Shown: positions 25,875-35,860, counted from the first letter of the stretch. The stretch is 37,296 nt of DNA from Calidithermus roseus (GCF_003574095.1 NZ_QWLA01000033.1:1-37296); one strand, 5' to 3'. Notes: generated from the sequence alone by a model not told the origin. Translations and numbers: made by a program.

Positions 25875-26099
25875 ATGGACCTCGAGACTCTGCTGCGTAA
25901 ACACGCAGATAGGTTGCTCAATTTGCCCAATGTCGTGGGCGTGGGTCAGGGAGAAAAGAATGGGCAACCCGTCATCAAGGTGTTCGTCACCCATAAGGTG
26001 CCCCTGAGTGCCCTGGAGGAAGAGGAGGTGATTCCGTTGGACATTGAAGGCGTGGAAGTGGATGTTGAAGAAACGGGCATTATCGGTGCTGAAGAGTAG
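25875..26099 (+). CDS. Stand-alone homologue of the peptidase N-terminal domain
   Basis: 74 residues with a strong ribosome-binding site. The segment 'LPNVVGVGQGEKNGQPVIKV' and the following 'FVTHKVPLSALEEEEVIPL' match in order the N-terminal 95 residues of the peptidase encoded 80 bases downstream ('RPNVVGMGVGVKWKKGE', 'LVTHKLEKDQLSRNELVP', 'GMQTDV'). It is very acidic towards the end. There is no catalytic part and no signal peptide. It could be an inhibitor, folding helper or decoy of the neighbouring peptidase, or a remnant of duplication; these are inferences. Confidence 0.7.
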   Translation: MDLETLLRKHADRLLNLPNVVGVGQGEKNGQPVIKVFVTHKVPLSALEEEEVIPLDIEGVEVDVEETGIIGAEE

Positions 26100-26179
26100 T
26101 TCTCCAGAGCAACCCTTACCTGGCGAGCTCCTGCGATGCTACTGGAAATAGAGCTTTCACCGCGAAATTTGGAGGGGAT

Positions 26180-27223
26180 ATGCCTCTCGATGCCAGCAAG
26201 ATGGTTCTATCCGCCACGGCGGAAGCCGAGGCCACCAAAGCCTTCAGCGCCAGCGAAGGCGATTTTCTGGACCCCACCAAGATGCGCCCGAACGTGGTTG
26301 GGATGGGGGTGGGGGTCAAGTGGAAGAAGGGCGAGCCCACCGGCGAAGCTGCCCTGGTGGTCCTGGTCACCCACAAGCTCGAGAAGGATCAACTCAGCCG
26401 CAACGAACTCGTGCCGGCCCGCCTCGAGGGGATGCAGACCGACGTCCTGGCCGTGGGGGATCTGTTCGCTGGTGAAAGCACCGAAGCGGGCATTCAGACC
26501 CTCACCCGCCGAATTCGTCCCGCCGAGGGCGGTTACAGCGTCGGGCATTTTCGCATTACCGCAGGTACGATTGCCACCTGCGTATATGACTTTCCACCGG
26601 GGGCCACCGTCAGCCCGCCTACGCATGGGTTGGGAATCCCCCCGCGCTACTACATCCTCAGCAACAACCACGTGCTCGCCAACAGCAATGCCGCCCTCCT
26701 GGGCGACCCAATTCTGCAACCCGGCCCCTTCGACGGGGGCACCGCGCCCGCCGACGTCATCGCGCGCCTGAGCCGCTTTATCCCCATCACCTTCGAGCCG
26801 CCGGTGCCGCGGGCCTCCCACAACAACCTGGTGGACGCAGCCATCGCCGAGGGCCAGTTCCACGACCTGGACCGGGAGATCTACTGGGCCGGTTACGTTC
26901 GCGGCTGGCGGCGCAAGGCCAACGTGGGGGTGGGGCTGCGGGTCAAGAAGACCGGGCGCACCACCAACTTCACCACCGGGCGCATCACCGCGATCAACGC
27001 CACCGTGGACGTGAACTATGGCGGAGGGCTGGTCGCCCGCTTCCGCGACCAGATCGTGACCACCAACATGTCCGCGGGTGGCGATTCGGGGTCGCTGATC
27101 CTCACCGAGGACAACGTGGCGGTTGGGCTGCTATTCGCCGGCTCGAGCCTGGCCACCATCGCCAACCAGTTCGAGAACGTGCGTGCGCTGTTGCGGGTGG
27201 AGGTGGCCGAGCAGATTCTTTAG
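26180..27223 (+). CDS. Trypsin-fold serine peptidase with NVVGxGVG N-terminal domain
   Basis: 347 residues, starting at the ATG behind GGAGGGG. Residues 30-95 form a small N-terminal domain shared with the preceding gene. The chymotrypsin-like fold follows: His164 ('ILSNNHVLA'), Asp219 ('NNLVDAAIAE') and Ser303 ('SAGGDSGSLIL') form the triad, in the expected order and with the GDSG motif intact. There is no signal peptide, so an intracellular role is likely unless another export route is used. The family resembles bacterial Nal1-like peptidases. The substrate is unknown. Confidence 0.85.
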   Translation: MPLDASKMVLSATAEAEATKAFSASEGDFLDPTKMRPNVVGMGVGVKWKKGEPTGEAALVVLVTHKLEKDQLSRNELVPARLEGMQTDVLAVGDLFAGESTEAGIQTLTRRIRPAEGGYSVGHFRITAGTIATCVYDFPPGATVSPPTHGLGIPPRYYILSNNHVLANSNAALLGDPILQPGPFDGGTAPADVIARLSRFIPITFEPPVPRASHNNLVDAAIAEGQFHDLDREIYWAGYVRGWRRKANVGVGLRVKKTGRTTNFTTGRITAINATVDVNYGGGLVARFRDQIVTTNMSAGGDSGSLILTEDNVAVGLLFAGSSLATIANQFENVRALLRVEVAEQIL

Positions 27224-27240
27224 CACAGTAGCTTCTTTGG

Positions 27241-27268
27241 CCAGGTCGCCATCCGGTGACCTGGCTTT
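27241..27268 (+). terminator. Terminator after the peptidase gene
   Basis: CCAGGTCGCC, ATCC, GGTGACCTGG is a 10-bp stem with one G-T pair, followed by CTTT. It lies 18 bases past the peptidase stop and should separate it from the riboflavin operon. Confidence 0.55.
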
Positions 27269-27272
27269 GGCA

Positions 27273-27300
27273 TTGAGCGGGGGCCGGAGTGTGTTATCTT
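27273..27300 (+). promoter_or_regulatory. Candidate riboflavin-operon promoter
   Basis: TTGAGC (27273-27278) and TATCTT (27295-27300) are 16 bases apart, immediately upstream of the riboswitch. Both boxes match consensus at four of six positions. Confidence 0.4.
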
Positions 27301-27322
27301 TGCTCTGAGCCGTGAGGCTCGA

Positions 27323-27478
27323 CTTCCTTCGGGGCGGGGTGCGATTCCCCACCGGCGGTGAGCCCCCGGTCTGCGGACCGTGGCGGAAGCCCGCGAAGCC
27401 CAGGAAATCTAGTAACCTGGGCCCGATTCGGTGAGAATCCGAAGCCGACCGTGACAGTCGGGATGGGAGAAGGAGGAG
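27323..27478 (+). promoter_or_regulatory. FMN riboswitch (RFN element)
   Basis: The conserved core is nearly complete: CTTCGGGGCGGGGTG, ATTCCCCACCGGCGGTGA, AGCCCGCGAAGC, GATTCGGTGAGAATCCGA, AGCCGAC, AGTCGGGATGGGAGAAGGA. The outer stem is closed by TCCTTC with GAAGGA. When FMN binds it turns off the downstream genes. It lies directly before ribD and should control the whole rib operon. Confidence 0.96.
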
Positions 27479-27482
27479 GAAA

Positions 27483-27507
27483 GCTCGAGCGTTCCCTGCG
27501 CTCGAGC
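27483..27507 (+). promoter_or_regulatory. Expression-platform hairpin of the FMN riboswitch
   Basis: GCTCGAGCG, TTCCCTG, CGCTCGAGC is a perfect 9-bp hairpin starting five bases after the aptamer. It has no T run, so it is probably part of a translational or Rho-linked switch and not a classic terminator. Confidence 0.45.
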
Positions 27508-27562
27508 GCAAAGTGTGATCTATCCCGGAAACTTCGGCCCAGAGGCTCGAAGCGGGCCTGGT

Positions 27563-28717
27563 GTGGACACCGCGTTCATGCGCCAGGCCCTTGACCTTGC
27601 CGCCAGGGCGCTGGGGCGCACCAGCCCCAATCCCCCGGTGGGCTGTGTCCTCGTTCGTGAGGGGCAGGTCGTCGGTGCGGGGTTTCACCCGCGTGCCGGG
27701 GAGCCCCACGCCGAGGTGATGGCCCTCCGCCAGGCGGGGGAGCAGGCCAGGGGGGCGACGGCTTACGTCACCCTCGAGCCCTGCGCCCACCACGGGCGCA
27801 CCCCGCCTTGCGCGCAGGCCCTGATCGAGGCTGGGGTGGCCCGCGTGGTGGTGGCGGCTGTGGACCCCAATCCCCTGGTGGGTGGACGCGGGCTCGAGCA
27901 ACTCGCTCAGGCGGGGGTAGAGGTGGTGACGGGGGTCCTGCGGGAGGAAGCCGAGCGGCAGCAGGAGGTCTTTCGCCACTGGATCACCCGCCGCGAGCCC
28001 TTCGTCGTTTTCAAGAGCGCGCTGACGCTGGATGGAAAGACCGCCACCTCGACAGGCGATGCCCGCTGGGTGAGCACGGAGGCCGCCAGGAAGCAGGTTC
28101 ACGTGCTGCGCGACGAGCTCGATGCGGTGGTGGTGGGGGTTGGCACGGTGCTCGCCGATGACCCTGAACTCACCTGCCGCCTGCCTTCACCCGCCGTCCC
28201 CTCGCGCACGCCGCGCGACCCGGTGAAGGTGGTGTTCGACTCCATGGCCCGAACGCCGCCCCAGGCCCGCTTGTTTTGCAAAGGCCCGCGTGGGGAAGCG
28301 GCGCGGGTGCTGATCCTGACGACCGAACAGGCCGACCCTCGGCGGTTGGAGCTGCTGCGCCGGGCCGGTGCCGAGGTGGTGGTGCTGGAGGCGGGTCCGA
28401 AGGGTCGGGTCAGCCTGGCCTCCGCGCTGGAGCTGTTGGGTGCGCGGGGCCTGACCGGGCTTCTGCTCGAGGGCGGCTCGAGGCTGGCCGGCAGCTTCTT
28501 CGACGCGGGCAGGGTGCGGAAGGTCGTGGCCTTCGTAGCCCCCAAGCTCGTGGGGGGTGGGGGCCCTACGCCCGTCGCGGGGACCGGTGTCGCGCGGATG
28601 GCCGATGCCGTGCGGCTGGAGCGGGTACGTGTGGAGCGCTTTGAAGAGGATGTGCTGATCGAGGGCTACGTCCCTTGGCTCGAGCGAGGAGAGGACGATG
28701 TTTACGGGGATCGTTGA
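27563..28717 (+). CDS. ribD: Bifunctional riboflavin deaminase/reductase
   Basis: I chose the GTG at 27563 (VDTAFMRQALDLAARALG) because it matches the usual N-terminus; a GTG at 27515 or ATG at 27578 are alternatives. 384 residues. The deaminase domain carries zinc ligands in 'PHAEV' and 'EPCAHHGRTPPC'. The reductase domain has 'SALTLDGKTAT', 'GVGTVLADDPELTCR' and 'LLLEGGSRLAGSF'. It performs the second and third steps from GTP: deamination of the pyrimidine, then NADPH reduction of the ribose. First gene of the operon; its end overlaps ribE by 20 bases. Confidence 0.94.
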   Translation: MDTAFMRQALDLAARALGRTSPNPPVGCVLVREGQVVGAGFHPRAGEPHAEVMALRQAGEQARGATAYVTLEPCAHHGRTPPCAQALIEAGVARVVVAAVDPNPLVGGRGLEQLAQAGVEVVTGVLREEAERQQEVFRHWITRREPFVVFKSALTLDGKTATSTGDARWVSTEAARKQVHVLRDELDAVVVGVGTVLADDPELTCRLPSPAVPSRTPRDPVKVVFDSMARTPPQARLFCKGPRGEAARVLILTTEQADPRRLELLRRAGAEVVVLEAGPKGRVSLASALELLGARGLTGLLLEGGSRLAGSFFDAGRVRKVVAFVAPKLVGGGGPTPVAGTGVARMADAVRLERVRVERFEEDVLIEGYVPWLERGEDDVYGDR

Positions 28718-29297
28718 AGAGGTGGGCCAGGTGCTGGCGTCCCGCGAAGAGGGGGGAAACCGGGTCGTTACCATCGGGGCCAGCAAGATTCTGGAGGATA
28801 TGCGCGTGGGGGACTCGGTTGCCTGCAGCGGGGCCTGCCTCACGGTGACGGCCTTCGACCGGGAGGGCTTCAGCGTGGCCCTCTCGCGGGAGTCCGTGGC
28901 CAGGACCGCGCCGCGCTGGGAGGTGGGCTCGCGGCTCAACCTCGAGCGGGCCATGCGGGCAGATGGTCGTTTTGGCGGCCACCTGGTCAGCGGGCACGTC
29001 GATGGCACCGGCACCGTGGTGGCCGTGTCGCCGCAGCCGGGGGCCTGGGTGGTCGAGATCGAGGCTCCGCCCGCGCTCAGGCCCTACCTCGTCGCGAAGG
29101 GGTCGGTGAGTGTGGACGGGGTTTCGCTCACCGTGGTGGAGGTGCGGGGCAGGGTTTTTTCGACCTGGCTCATCCCGCACACCCTCGAGGTCACCACCCT
29201 GGCCGAACTCACGCCGGGCGCGGTGGTCAACCTCGAGGCCGACCTGCTGGCGAAGTACGTCGAGCGCATCCTGCAAACGCGGGAGGCCCTGCGATGA
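28698..29297 (+). CDS. ribE: Riboflavin synthase alpha chain
   Basis: 199 residues, starting [12 protein letters not shown], the standard N-terminus. Two tandem beta-barrel halves are visible, each with a lumazine-binding motif ('[11 protein letters not shown]', '[11 protein letters not shown]'), joined around '[13 protein letters not shown]'. It converts two molecules of dimethyl-ribityllumazine into riboflavin and the pyrimidine precursor. It overlaps ribD by 20 bases and ribBA by four bases (ATGA). Confidence 0.95.
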   Translation: MFTGIVEEVGQVLASREEGGNRVVTIGASKILEDMRVGDSVACSGACLTVTAFDREGFSVALSRESVARTAPRWEVGSRLNLERAMRADGRFGGHLVSGHVDGTGTVVAVSPQPGAWVVEIEAPPALRPYLVAKGSVSVDGVSLTVVEVRGRVFSTWLIPHTLEVTTLAELTPGAVVNLEADLLAKYVERILQTREALR

Positions 29298-30525
29298 GCC
29301 CTCTCGCGCCGATCCTGGAGATCATCGCCGAAGTGCGGCGTGGCCGCCCGGTGCTGATGGTGGATGACGAGGAGCGCGAGAATGAGGGGGACTTCATCGT
29401 CGCCGCCGAGCACGCCACGCCAGAGGTGATCAACCTGATGATCCGGGAGGGCCGGGGCTTGGTCTGCCTTGCCCTCACCGCCGAGCGCGCCAGGGCGCTG
29501 GGCCTGGAGCCGATGGTCGCGTACAACACCGACCCCAACGGCACCGCCTTCACCGTGTCGGTGGACCACCTTTCCTGTGGCACGGGGATCAGCGCCTTCG
29601 ACCGTGCGGCCACCATCCGCGCCTGCCTCGACCCAGCCACGCGCCCGGCTGATCTGCGCCGACCGGGGCACGTCTTTCCCCTCGTGGCCCGCGAAGGCGG
29701 GGTGCTGCGTCGGGCTGGCCACACCGAAGCAGCGGTGGATCTCGCGCGCCTGGCCGGCCTGCAGCCAGCGGGCGTGATCTGCGAGGTCGTGGCCGAGGAC
29801 GGCCACATGGCCCGGCTGCCGCAACTGCTCGAGCTCGCGCAGCGGCTGGGGATCAAGGTCGGCACGATCCGCGACCTCGTCGCCCACCGCCGGCGCAGCG
29901 AGACCTTCGTCCGCCGCGAGGCTCAGACGCTCCTGCCCACTCCTTACGGCCTCTTCCGGCTGCTGGGCTTCCTGGACACGCTGAGTAGCGGCGAGCACCT
30001 CGCTATGGTCATGGGCGAGGTGGACGATGGGGAGCCGGTGCTGGTGCGCGTGCACAGCGAGTGCCTCACCGGCGATGTCCTGCACTCGCTGCGCTGTGAT
30101 TGCGGCGCGCAACTCGACGCAGCCTTGCGGGCCATCGCCACGGAAGGCCGGGGCGTGCTGGTGTACCTGCGCCAGGAGGGGCGCGGCATCGGGCTGCTGA
30201 ACAAGCTTCGCGCCTACGCGCTGCAAGACCAAGGGGCCGACACCGTGGAAGCCAACGAGCGCCTGGGCTTCGCGGCGGACCTGCGCGATTACGGGGTGGG
30301 CGCACAGATCCTGCTCGAGCTAGGGGTGAGCCGCCTGCGGCTTCTGAGCAATAACCCGCGCAAGGCGGCGGGTCTGGCTGCCTTGGGGCTGGAGGTGGTG
30401 GAGACCGTGCCGCTGCTGGCGGGCCATAACCCGCACAACCGGAGGTATCTCGAAGCCAAGCGGCTGAGGCTCGGGCACCGGCTGGAGTTCAGGGGTGCCG
30501 AGGGGGTAGCGGTGGAGGGGTTGCC

Positions 30526-30529
<4 letters not shown>
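29294..30529 (+). CDS. ribBA: Bifunctional DHBP synthase/GTP cyclohydrolase II
   Basis: 411 residues. Residues 1-200 are the DHBP synthase: '[16 protein letters not shown]' holds the acidic metal-binding residues and 'DRAATIRAC' follows. Residues 205-400 are GTP cyclohydrolase II: zinc cysteines in '[17 protein letters not shown]', the catalytic '[13 protein letters not shown]', and '[12 protein letters not shown]'. The two halves make the two starting precursors of riboflavin from ribulose 5-phosphate and GTP. It overlaps both neighbours by four bases (ATGA). Confidence 0.96.
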
Positions 30530-30980
<451 letters not shown>

Positions 30981-30990
<10 letters not shown>

Positions 30991-31037
30991 GCAACGGTAG
31001 CAGCGTAGGGGCGCACCGCAGTGCGCCCCTACAGTTT
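30981..31037 (+). terminator. Tandem terminator hairpins after ribH
   Basis: First hairpin: CTACCGTT, GAGC, AACGGTAG (30981-31000), which includes the ribH stop. Second hairpin: GTAGGGGCGCAC, CGCA, GTGCGCCCCTAC (31005-31032), followed by AGTTT. The second lies just past the 3' end of the minus-strand tRNA gene, so it may stop transcription from both sides. Confidence 0.65.
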
Positions 31038-31043
31038 CCGTGC

Positions 31044-31117
31044 TGGCTGGGGCACGTGGACTCGAACCACGACCGACGGTTCCAAAGACCGTTGTCCTGC
31101 CATTAGACGATGCCCCA
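31044..31117 (-). tRNA. tRNA-Gln (anticodon TTG)
   Basis: On the minus strand a 74-base cloverleaf starts TGGGGCA and ends TGCCCCA-GCCA, so the CCA end is encoded. The acceptor stem pairs 7/7. The anticodon stem ACGGT/ACCGT encloses the loop CTTTGGA with anticodon TTG (reads CAA). The T arm has GTTCGAGTC. Its promoter lies directly upstream. Confidence 0.95.
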
Positions 31118-31133
31118 TCATCGCCAAGGCAGT

Positions 31134-31162
31134 ATTCTAGCCAGCCCAGGAAGGCGTGTCAA
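31134..31162 (-). promoter_or_regulatory. Strong promoter of tRNA-Gln
   Basis: On the minus strand TTGACA (31157-31162, perfect) and TAGAAT (31134-31139, 5/6) are 17 bases apart. Transcription should start about ten bases before the tRNA. The stop codon of the upstream small gene lies within the -35 box. Confidence 0.75.
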
Positions 31163-31485
31163 ACAGGGCCGGTTTTTGGCGCGTACTTTTGGGCCGGCGG
31201 CCTGAAGTGGCCCAGGTGGCGCAGGAAGTTGGCGGCCATGCGCTCGAGCTCCTTCTGCCAGCGCTGCTGCAGCCGGGGTGAGAGGCCCAGGTGCTTTCCC
31301 CACAGCCTGGCGATGTGGGCCGGGCTCAGCTCGGGGTTTTGCTGGAGCTGGGGGAGCAGGTAGGTCTTGAGGAAGTGGCGATCCCATAGGGTATCCAGCC
31401 GCTCGGGATAATCCTTGCTGAATTCGTCGTAGGCGTTCTCGAGCGCAGCTTCCAGCTTTGCACTGGGTTTGTGGCGGACAAACAT
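31159..31485 (-). CDS. Small helical protein, unknown function
   Basis: I chose the ATG at 31485 (MFVRHKPSAKLEAAL) because AAAGGAG lies eight bases upstream; a longer frame from 31503 would put this ribosome-binding site inside the gene. 108 residues, mainly amphipathic helices ('LENAYDEFSKDYPERLDTLW', 'LQQRWQKELERMAANFL'), with a basic C-terminus. There is no signal peptide or membrane segment. I do not recognise the family. It is transcribed away from the divergent Lrp-type regulator and could share its control. Confidence 0.6.
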   Translation of the reverse strand: MFVRHKPSAKLEAALENAYDEFSKDYPERLDTLWDRHFLKTYLLPQLQQNPELSPAHIARLWGKHLGLSPRLQQRWQKELERMAANFLRHLGHFRPPAQKYAPKTGPV

Positions 31486-31584
31486 GGCTGTTGCTCCTTT
31501 CATTTCCAGGGAATGCCCCGGATTTACAACTTAAGAGTACGAGCATCAAACCGGTTAGTGAATGAATAAATAAAACTTCAAAGC

Positions 31585-31613
31585 GTGACTTATTTTCGAT
31601 TCGATGGTAATAT
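31585..31613 (+). promoter_or_regulatory. Leaderless promoter of the Lrp-type gene
   Basis: GTGACT (31585-31590) and TAATAT (31608-31613) are 17 bases apart, and the ATG follows after six bases, so transcription should start at the start codon. The surrounding sequence is AT-rich. Confidence 0.65.
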
Positions 31614-31619
31614 CACTGT

Positions 31620-32093
31620 ATGTCTTTTGAATCAAAAGTCATGGATGATCTGAACTGGCGCATCCTCGAGCTGCTCCAGCAGGATGCCCGCACGCCCTAC
31701 AGCGAGATCGGGCGCAGGGTGGGGCTGTCGGCTCCGGCGGTGGCTGAGCGGGTGCGGCGCATGGAGGATGCGGGCATCATCACCGGCTACCGCGCCATCG
31801 TCGATCCCGGTAAGCTGGGCTATGGGCTGGAGGTCTTCGCGCGGCTGCGGGTGGCAGGAGACAAGCATCTGGCGGTGCGCAAGCTGGTGATGCAGACCCC
31901 CGAGGTGCTGGAGTGCTGGCACGTCACGGGGGAGGACTGCTACTTCATCCGTGCCCGCTTGGAGTCGGTGGGCCACCTCGAGGAGCTGCTGCGCAGGTTC
32001 TCCGTTTACGGCAGCACCACCACCTCGCTGGTGCTCTCTAAGCCGGTGGAGCACCGCGTCCTGAAGGCGCAGGGCACCGAATCCGCAGGCTAA
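31620..32093 (+). CDS. Lrp/AsnC-family transcription regulator
   Basis: 157 residues. The N-terminal helix-turn-helix is clear ('MDDLNWRILELLQQDARTPY', 'EIGRRVGLSAPAVAERVRRM'), followed by the linking 'GIITGYRAIVDPGKLGY' and a C-terminal ligand-binding RAM domain ('LECWHVTGEDCYFIRARLES'). Members of this family form dimers or octamers and sense amino acids. It is translated from a probably leaderless mRNA, with an alternative ATG at 31641. The target genes are unknown; the divergent 108-residue gene and the aromatic amino acid gene nearby are candidates. Confidence 0.92.
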   Translation: MSFESKVMDDLNWRILELLQQDARTPYSEIGRRVGLSAPAVAERVRRMEDAGIITGYRAIVDPGKLGYGLEVFARLRVAGDKHLAVRKLVMQTPEVLECWHVTGEDCYFIRARLESVGHLEELLRRFSVYGSTTTSLVLSKPVEHRVLKAQGTESAG

Positions 32094-32215
32094 TCGCCTT
32101 TCCCACGGGAAGCTTCGCGTCTTGGATTGGAAGATCTACCAAGTCTTCCCCTCAGCGCACCCACAAACGCTTTTCGTGGGGGCCCCATGAGGGAAGATCA
32201 AACGGAGGGCTTGGG

Positions 32216-33178
32216 TTACAGGTCGTACCAAGGGGGCGTGCCCCGGTAGAGCTCGAGCTTCTCCCCCAGCACCTCTTCTTTGCTGGCCTCCGTCAGAGTG
32301 ATCACCTGCGGTGGGCAACTGCTCACGCAGGCCCCGCATCCGGTGCAGGCCGCCACGTTGAGCTTGAGGACGTATTCGTCGCTGAGGCCCTCGACCACCT
32401 CGCGCTGGCGCTCGACCGCGTGAGTGGGGCAGACGTTGGTGCAGACCGGGCACAGCGTGCAGCCTTCGGCCACGCTGATTTTGGGCCAGTGCACTTCCTC
32501 CGCTCGCCGTGCGGCCAGAAGGCGCAAGCGAATTTCGGCGGGCAGTTCGGGGGTTTCTTCCTCCAGAGGGATGGGCAACTGCGGTACCAGCTCGGCAGCG
32601 CTGCGCCGGGCTCCTCCCAGCATGGCTCCGAAAAACTCCCTGCGCCCTACCGGCGACCCCGGCAGCTTGTCGAGGGTGAGGCTGACCTCGAGGCCCGGAT
32701 AAAACTTGCGGGCCTCCTCGCTGGCCCACTGCACCTGGCGCAGCACGCTCTCTCCGCCGATCTTGCACTGCGCGCAGTTGCCGTGGGCCAGCGTGAGCTT
32801 CCCCAGGCGGCTGCCCGCCTCGGCCAGGATGCCCGGCGTGAGCTGCCCCAAGCAGCGCACCTCCTCCCCGGCGCCGTGAGCCTGTGAGCAGCGCACCTGG
32901 CCCTTGCCCCGGTGCAGGGCTTCTTGCAGCGGGCCAAGCGGAAACTCCAGCGCCGTTCCGGGACACACCTGGGTACACAGCCCACAGCTCGTGCACAGCG
33001 CCTCGTCGATCTCGACGGTGAAGTTGGAGAGGTCGATGGCCTGGTGGGGGCACACCGCCTGGCACCGGTCACAACCGCCCACCGAGTTCTTCTCCAGCAG
33101 GCACCTCGAGCGGTGGAACTCGGGGGTGGGGTCGGTGAGCTTGAGGAACGCCCCCAGGAGGTTGTCGAGCAGGCCCAT
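32216..33178 (-). CDS. Multi-cluster 4Fe-4S ferredoxin-like protein
   Basis: 320 residues with four motifs of the type C-x2-C-x2-C-x3-CP: one near the N-terminus whose cysteines are partly displaced ('GGCDRCQAVCPHQA'), then 'CTSCGLCTQVCPGTA', and late in the protein 'CTLCPVCTNVCPTHA' and 'CTGCGACVSSCPPQV'. The middle has two additional cysteine groups ('VRCSQAH', 'VRCLGQ', 'NCAQCKIGG') that could bind another cofactor. There are no membrane helices. It is probably a cytoplasmic electron carrier of two or four clusters; the partner is unknown. Transcribed alone. Confidence 0.82.
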   Translation of the reverse strand: MGLLDNLLGAFLKLTDPTPEFHRSRCLLEKNSVGGCDRCQAVCPHQAIDLSNFTVEIDEALCTSCGLCTQVCPGTALEFPLGPLQEALHRGKGQVRCSQAHGAGEEVRCLGQLTPGILAEAGSRLGKLTLAHGNCAQCKIGGESVLRQVQWASEEARKFYPGLEVSLTLDKLPGSPVGRREFFGAMLGGARRSAAELVPQLPIPLEEETPELPAEIRLRLLAARRAEEVHWPKISVAEGCTLCPVCTNVCPTHAVERQREVVEGLSDEYVLKLNVAACTGCGACVSSCPPQVITLTEASKEEVLGEKLELYRGTPPWYDL

Positions 33179-33234
33179 GCCTCAAGCCTACCGCCTCGAG
33201 ACCAAGCGACAAAGCCCAAGCCACGCCCCGAGGG

Positions 33235-33262
33235 TTCGACGCCAGACTCCTCTTGGTATACC
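33235..33262 (+). promoter_or_regulatory. Promoter of the DAHP synthase gene
   Basis: TTCGAC (33235-33240) and TATACC (33257-33262) are 16 bases apart. The ATG at 33272 follows nine bases later, so the leader should be only a few bases long. Confidence 0.5.
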
Positions 33263-33271
33263 ATTTGGGCT

Positions 33272-34348
33272 ATGGATCAGCGCATACAGGACCTCCGTGA
33301 GGAAGTGGACCGGATCAACCGACAACTGTTGGCCTTGCTCTCCGAGCGCGGCAAGCTGGTGGCCGAGATCGGGCGGGTGCAGACTGAGCTGGGCATCCCG
33401 CACTACGACCCCAAGCGCGAGGAGGAGATGCTGGCCTACCTCAGCGCCGAAAACCCTGGTCCCTTCCCCTCCGAGACCATTCGGCGGCTGTTCAAGGAGA
33501 TCTTCAGGGCCTCGCTGGACCTCGAGGAGCGCCAAGACAAGCAGAAGTTCCTCTACTCACGCAAAGTCAAGCCCGAGGACACCACGGTGCGGGTGGGTGA
33601 GGTGGTCTTCGGCCAGGGCAAGCACCTCATCGCCGGGCCCTGCTCGATTGAGTCCGAGGAGCAGGTGATGGCAACCGCCCGCTTTCTGGCCGAACGCGGC
33701 GTCAGAGTGCTGCGCGGGGGGGCCTTCAAGCCCCGCACCTCCCCCTATGGTTTCCAGGGCATGGGGAAGCCTGCGCTCGAGATCGGGCGCAAAGCCGCCG
33801 ACACCTACGGGATGGTCTTCGTGACCGAGGTGATGGACACCCGCGACGTGGAGCTGGTGGCCCACTACGCCGACATCCTCCAGGTGGGCACCCGCAACGC
33901 CCACAACTTCGCCCTGCTCAAGGAGGTGGGCAAGGCCAGCAAGCCGGTGCTGCTCAAGCGCGGCTTCGCCCAGACCATCGAGGAATGGTTCTACGCCGCT
34001 GAGTACATTCTCTCGCAGGGCAATGGGCAGGTGATCCTGTGTGAGCGCGGCATCCGCACCTACGAGAAGTGGACCCGTAACACCCTCGACCTCTCCGCCG
34101 CCGTTCTCGCTAAACAGGAGACCCACCTGCCGGTGATCGTGGACGTGACCCACGCCGCCGGACGGCGCGACCTGCTGGCCCCGCTGGCTAGAGCCGCCTT
34201 GGCTGCCGGCCTCGACGGCGTTCACGTGGAAGTGCACCCCAATCCCAAGGTGGCCCTCTCCGACAACGAGCAGCAGCTCGACTTCGCCCAGTTCGACGAG
34301 TTCCTCACCGCTATCCGCGACCTGATGCCCCAGCCGGTGACGCAGTAG
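33272..34348 (+). CDS. aroF: Chorismate mutase/DAHP synthase fusion
   Basis: 358 residues from the ATG at 33272 (MDQRIQDLREEVDRINRQLL); a longer frame starts inside the divergent ferredoxin-like gene. Residues 1-90 are an AroQ chorismate mutase domain ('RINRQLLALLSERGKLV', 'RREEEM'-like helix at 'DPKREEEMLAYL'). Residues 105-350 form a class I DAHP synthase ('LIAGPCSIESEEQVM', 'RGGAFKPRTSPYGFQG', 'DVTHAAGRRDL'). It makes DAHP from PEP and erythrose 4-phosphate, and the mutase domain probably serves as the feedback sensor (chorismate/prephenate), as in the Bacillus enzyme. Confidence 0.94.
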   Translation: MDQRIQDLREEVDRINRQLLALLSERGKLVAEIGRVQTELGIPHYDPKREEEMLAYLSAENPGPFPSETIRRLFKEIFRASLDLEERQDKQKFLYSRKVKPEDTTVRVGEVVFGQGKHLIAGPCSIESEEQVMATARFLAERGVRVLRGGAFKPRTSPYGFQGMGKPALEIGRKAADTYGMVFVTEVMDTRDVELVAHYADILQVGTRNAHNFALLKEVGKASKPVLLKRGFAQTIEEWFYAAEYILSQGNGQVILCERGIRTYEKWTRNTLDLSAAVLAKQETHLPVIVDVTHAAGRRDLLAPLARAALAAGLDGVHVEVHPNPKVALSDNEQQLDFAQFDEFLTAIRDLMPQPVTQ

Positions 34349-34467
34349 AGTCGAACGCCCAACATCCTTCGAGCCCGCCTGACTATCGGCGACTTGTATG
34401 GGCTTCTGGGGTTAAGGTGTACCAGCCGTAACCATTTTTCTCACGGTCTGCCGTTAGGATGGAGAGC

Positions 34468-35787
<1,320 letters not shown>

Positions 35788-35843
35788 AAGACGCTGAAGG
35801 CTGATAGCCACGAGCCACCGGCCCTCGACCTTTGATGCCTCCT

Positions 35844-35860
35844 GGCTATCGACCATCGAC
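35844..35860. repeat. Intergenic repeat copy C (CTATCGACCATCGAC type)
   Basis: GGCTATCGACCATCGAC in the gap after the CtpA-type gene is nearly the same as copies near 15600 and (reverse strand) 25125. Confidence 0.4.

Noticed and set aside
32094-32215. Hairpins between the Lrp-type and ferredoxin-like genes as a terminator
   Set aside because: Several weak stems can be drawn (e.g. CTTGG/CCAAG), but none is strong or followed by a T run.
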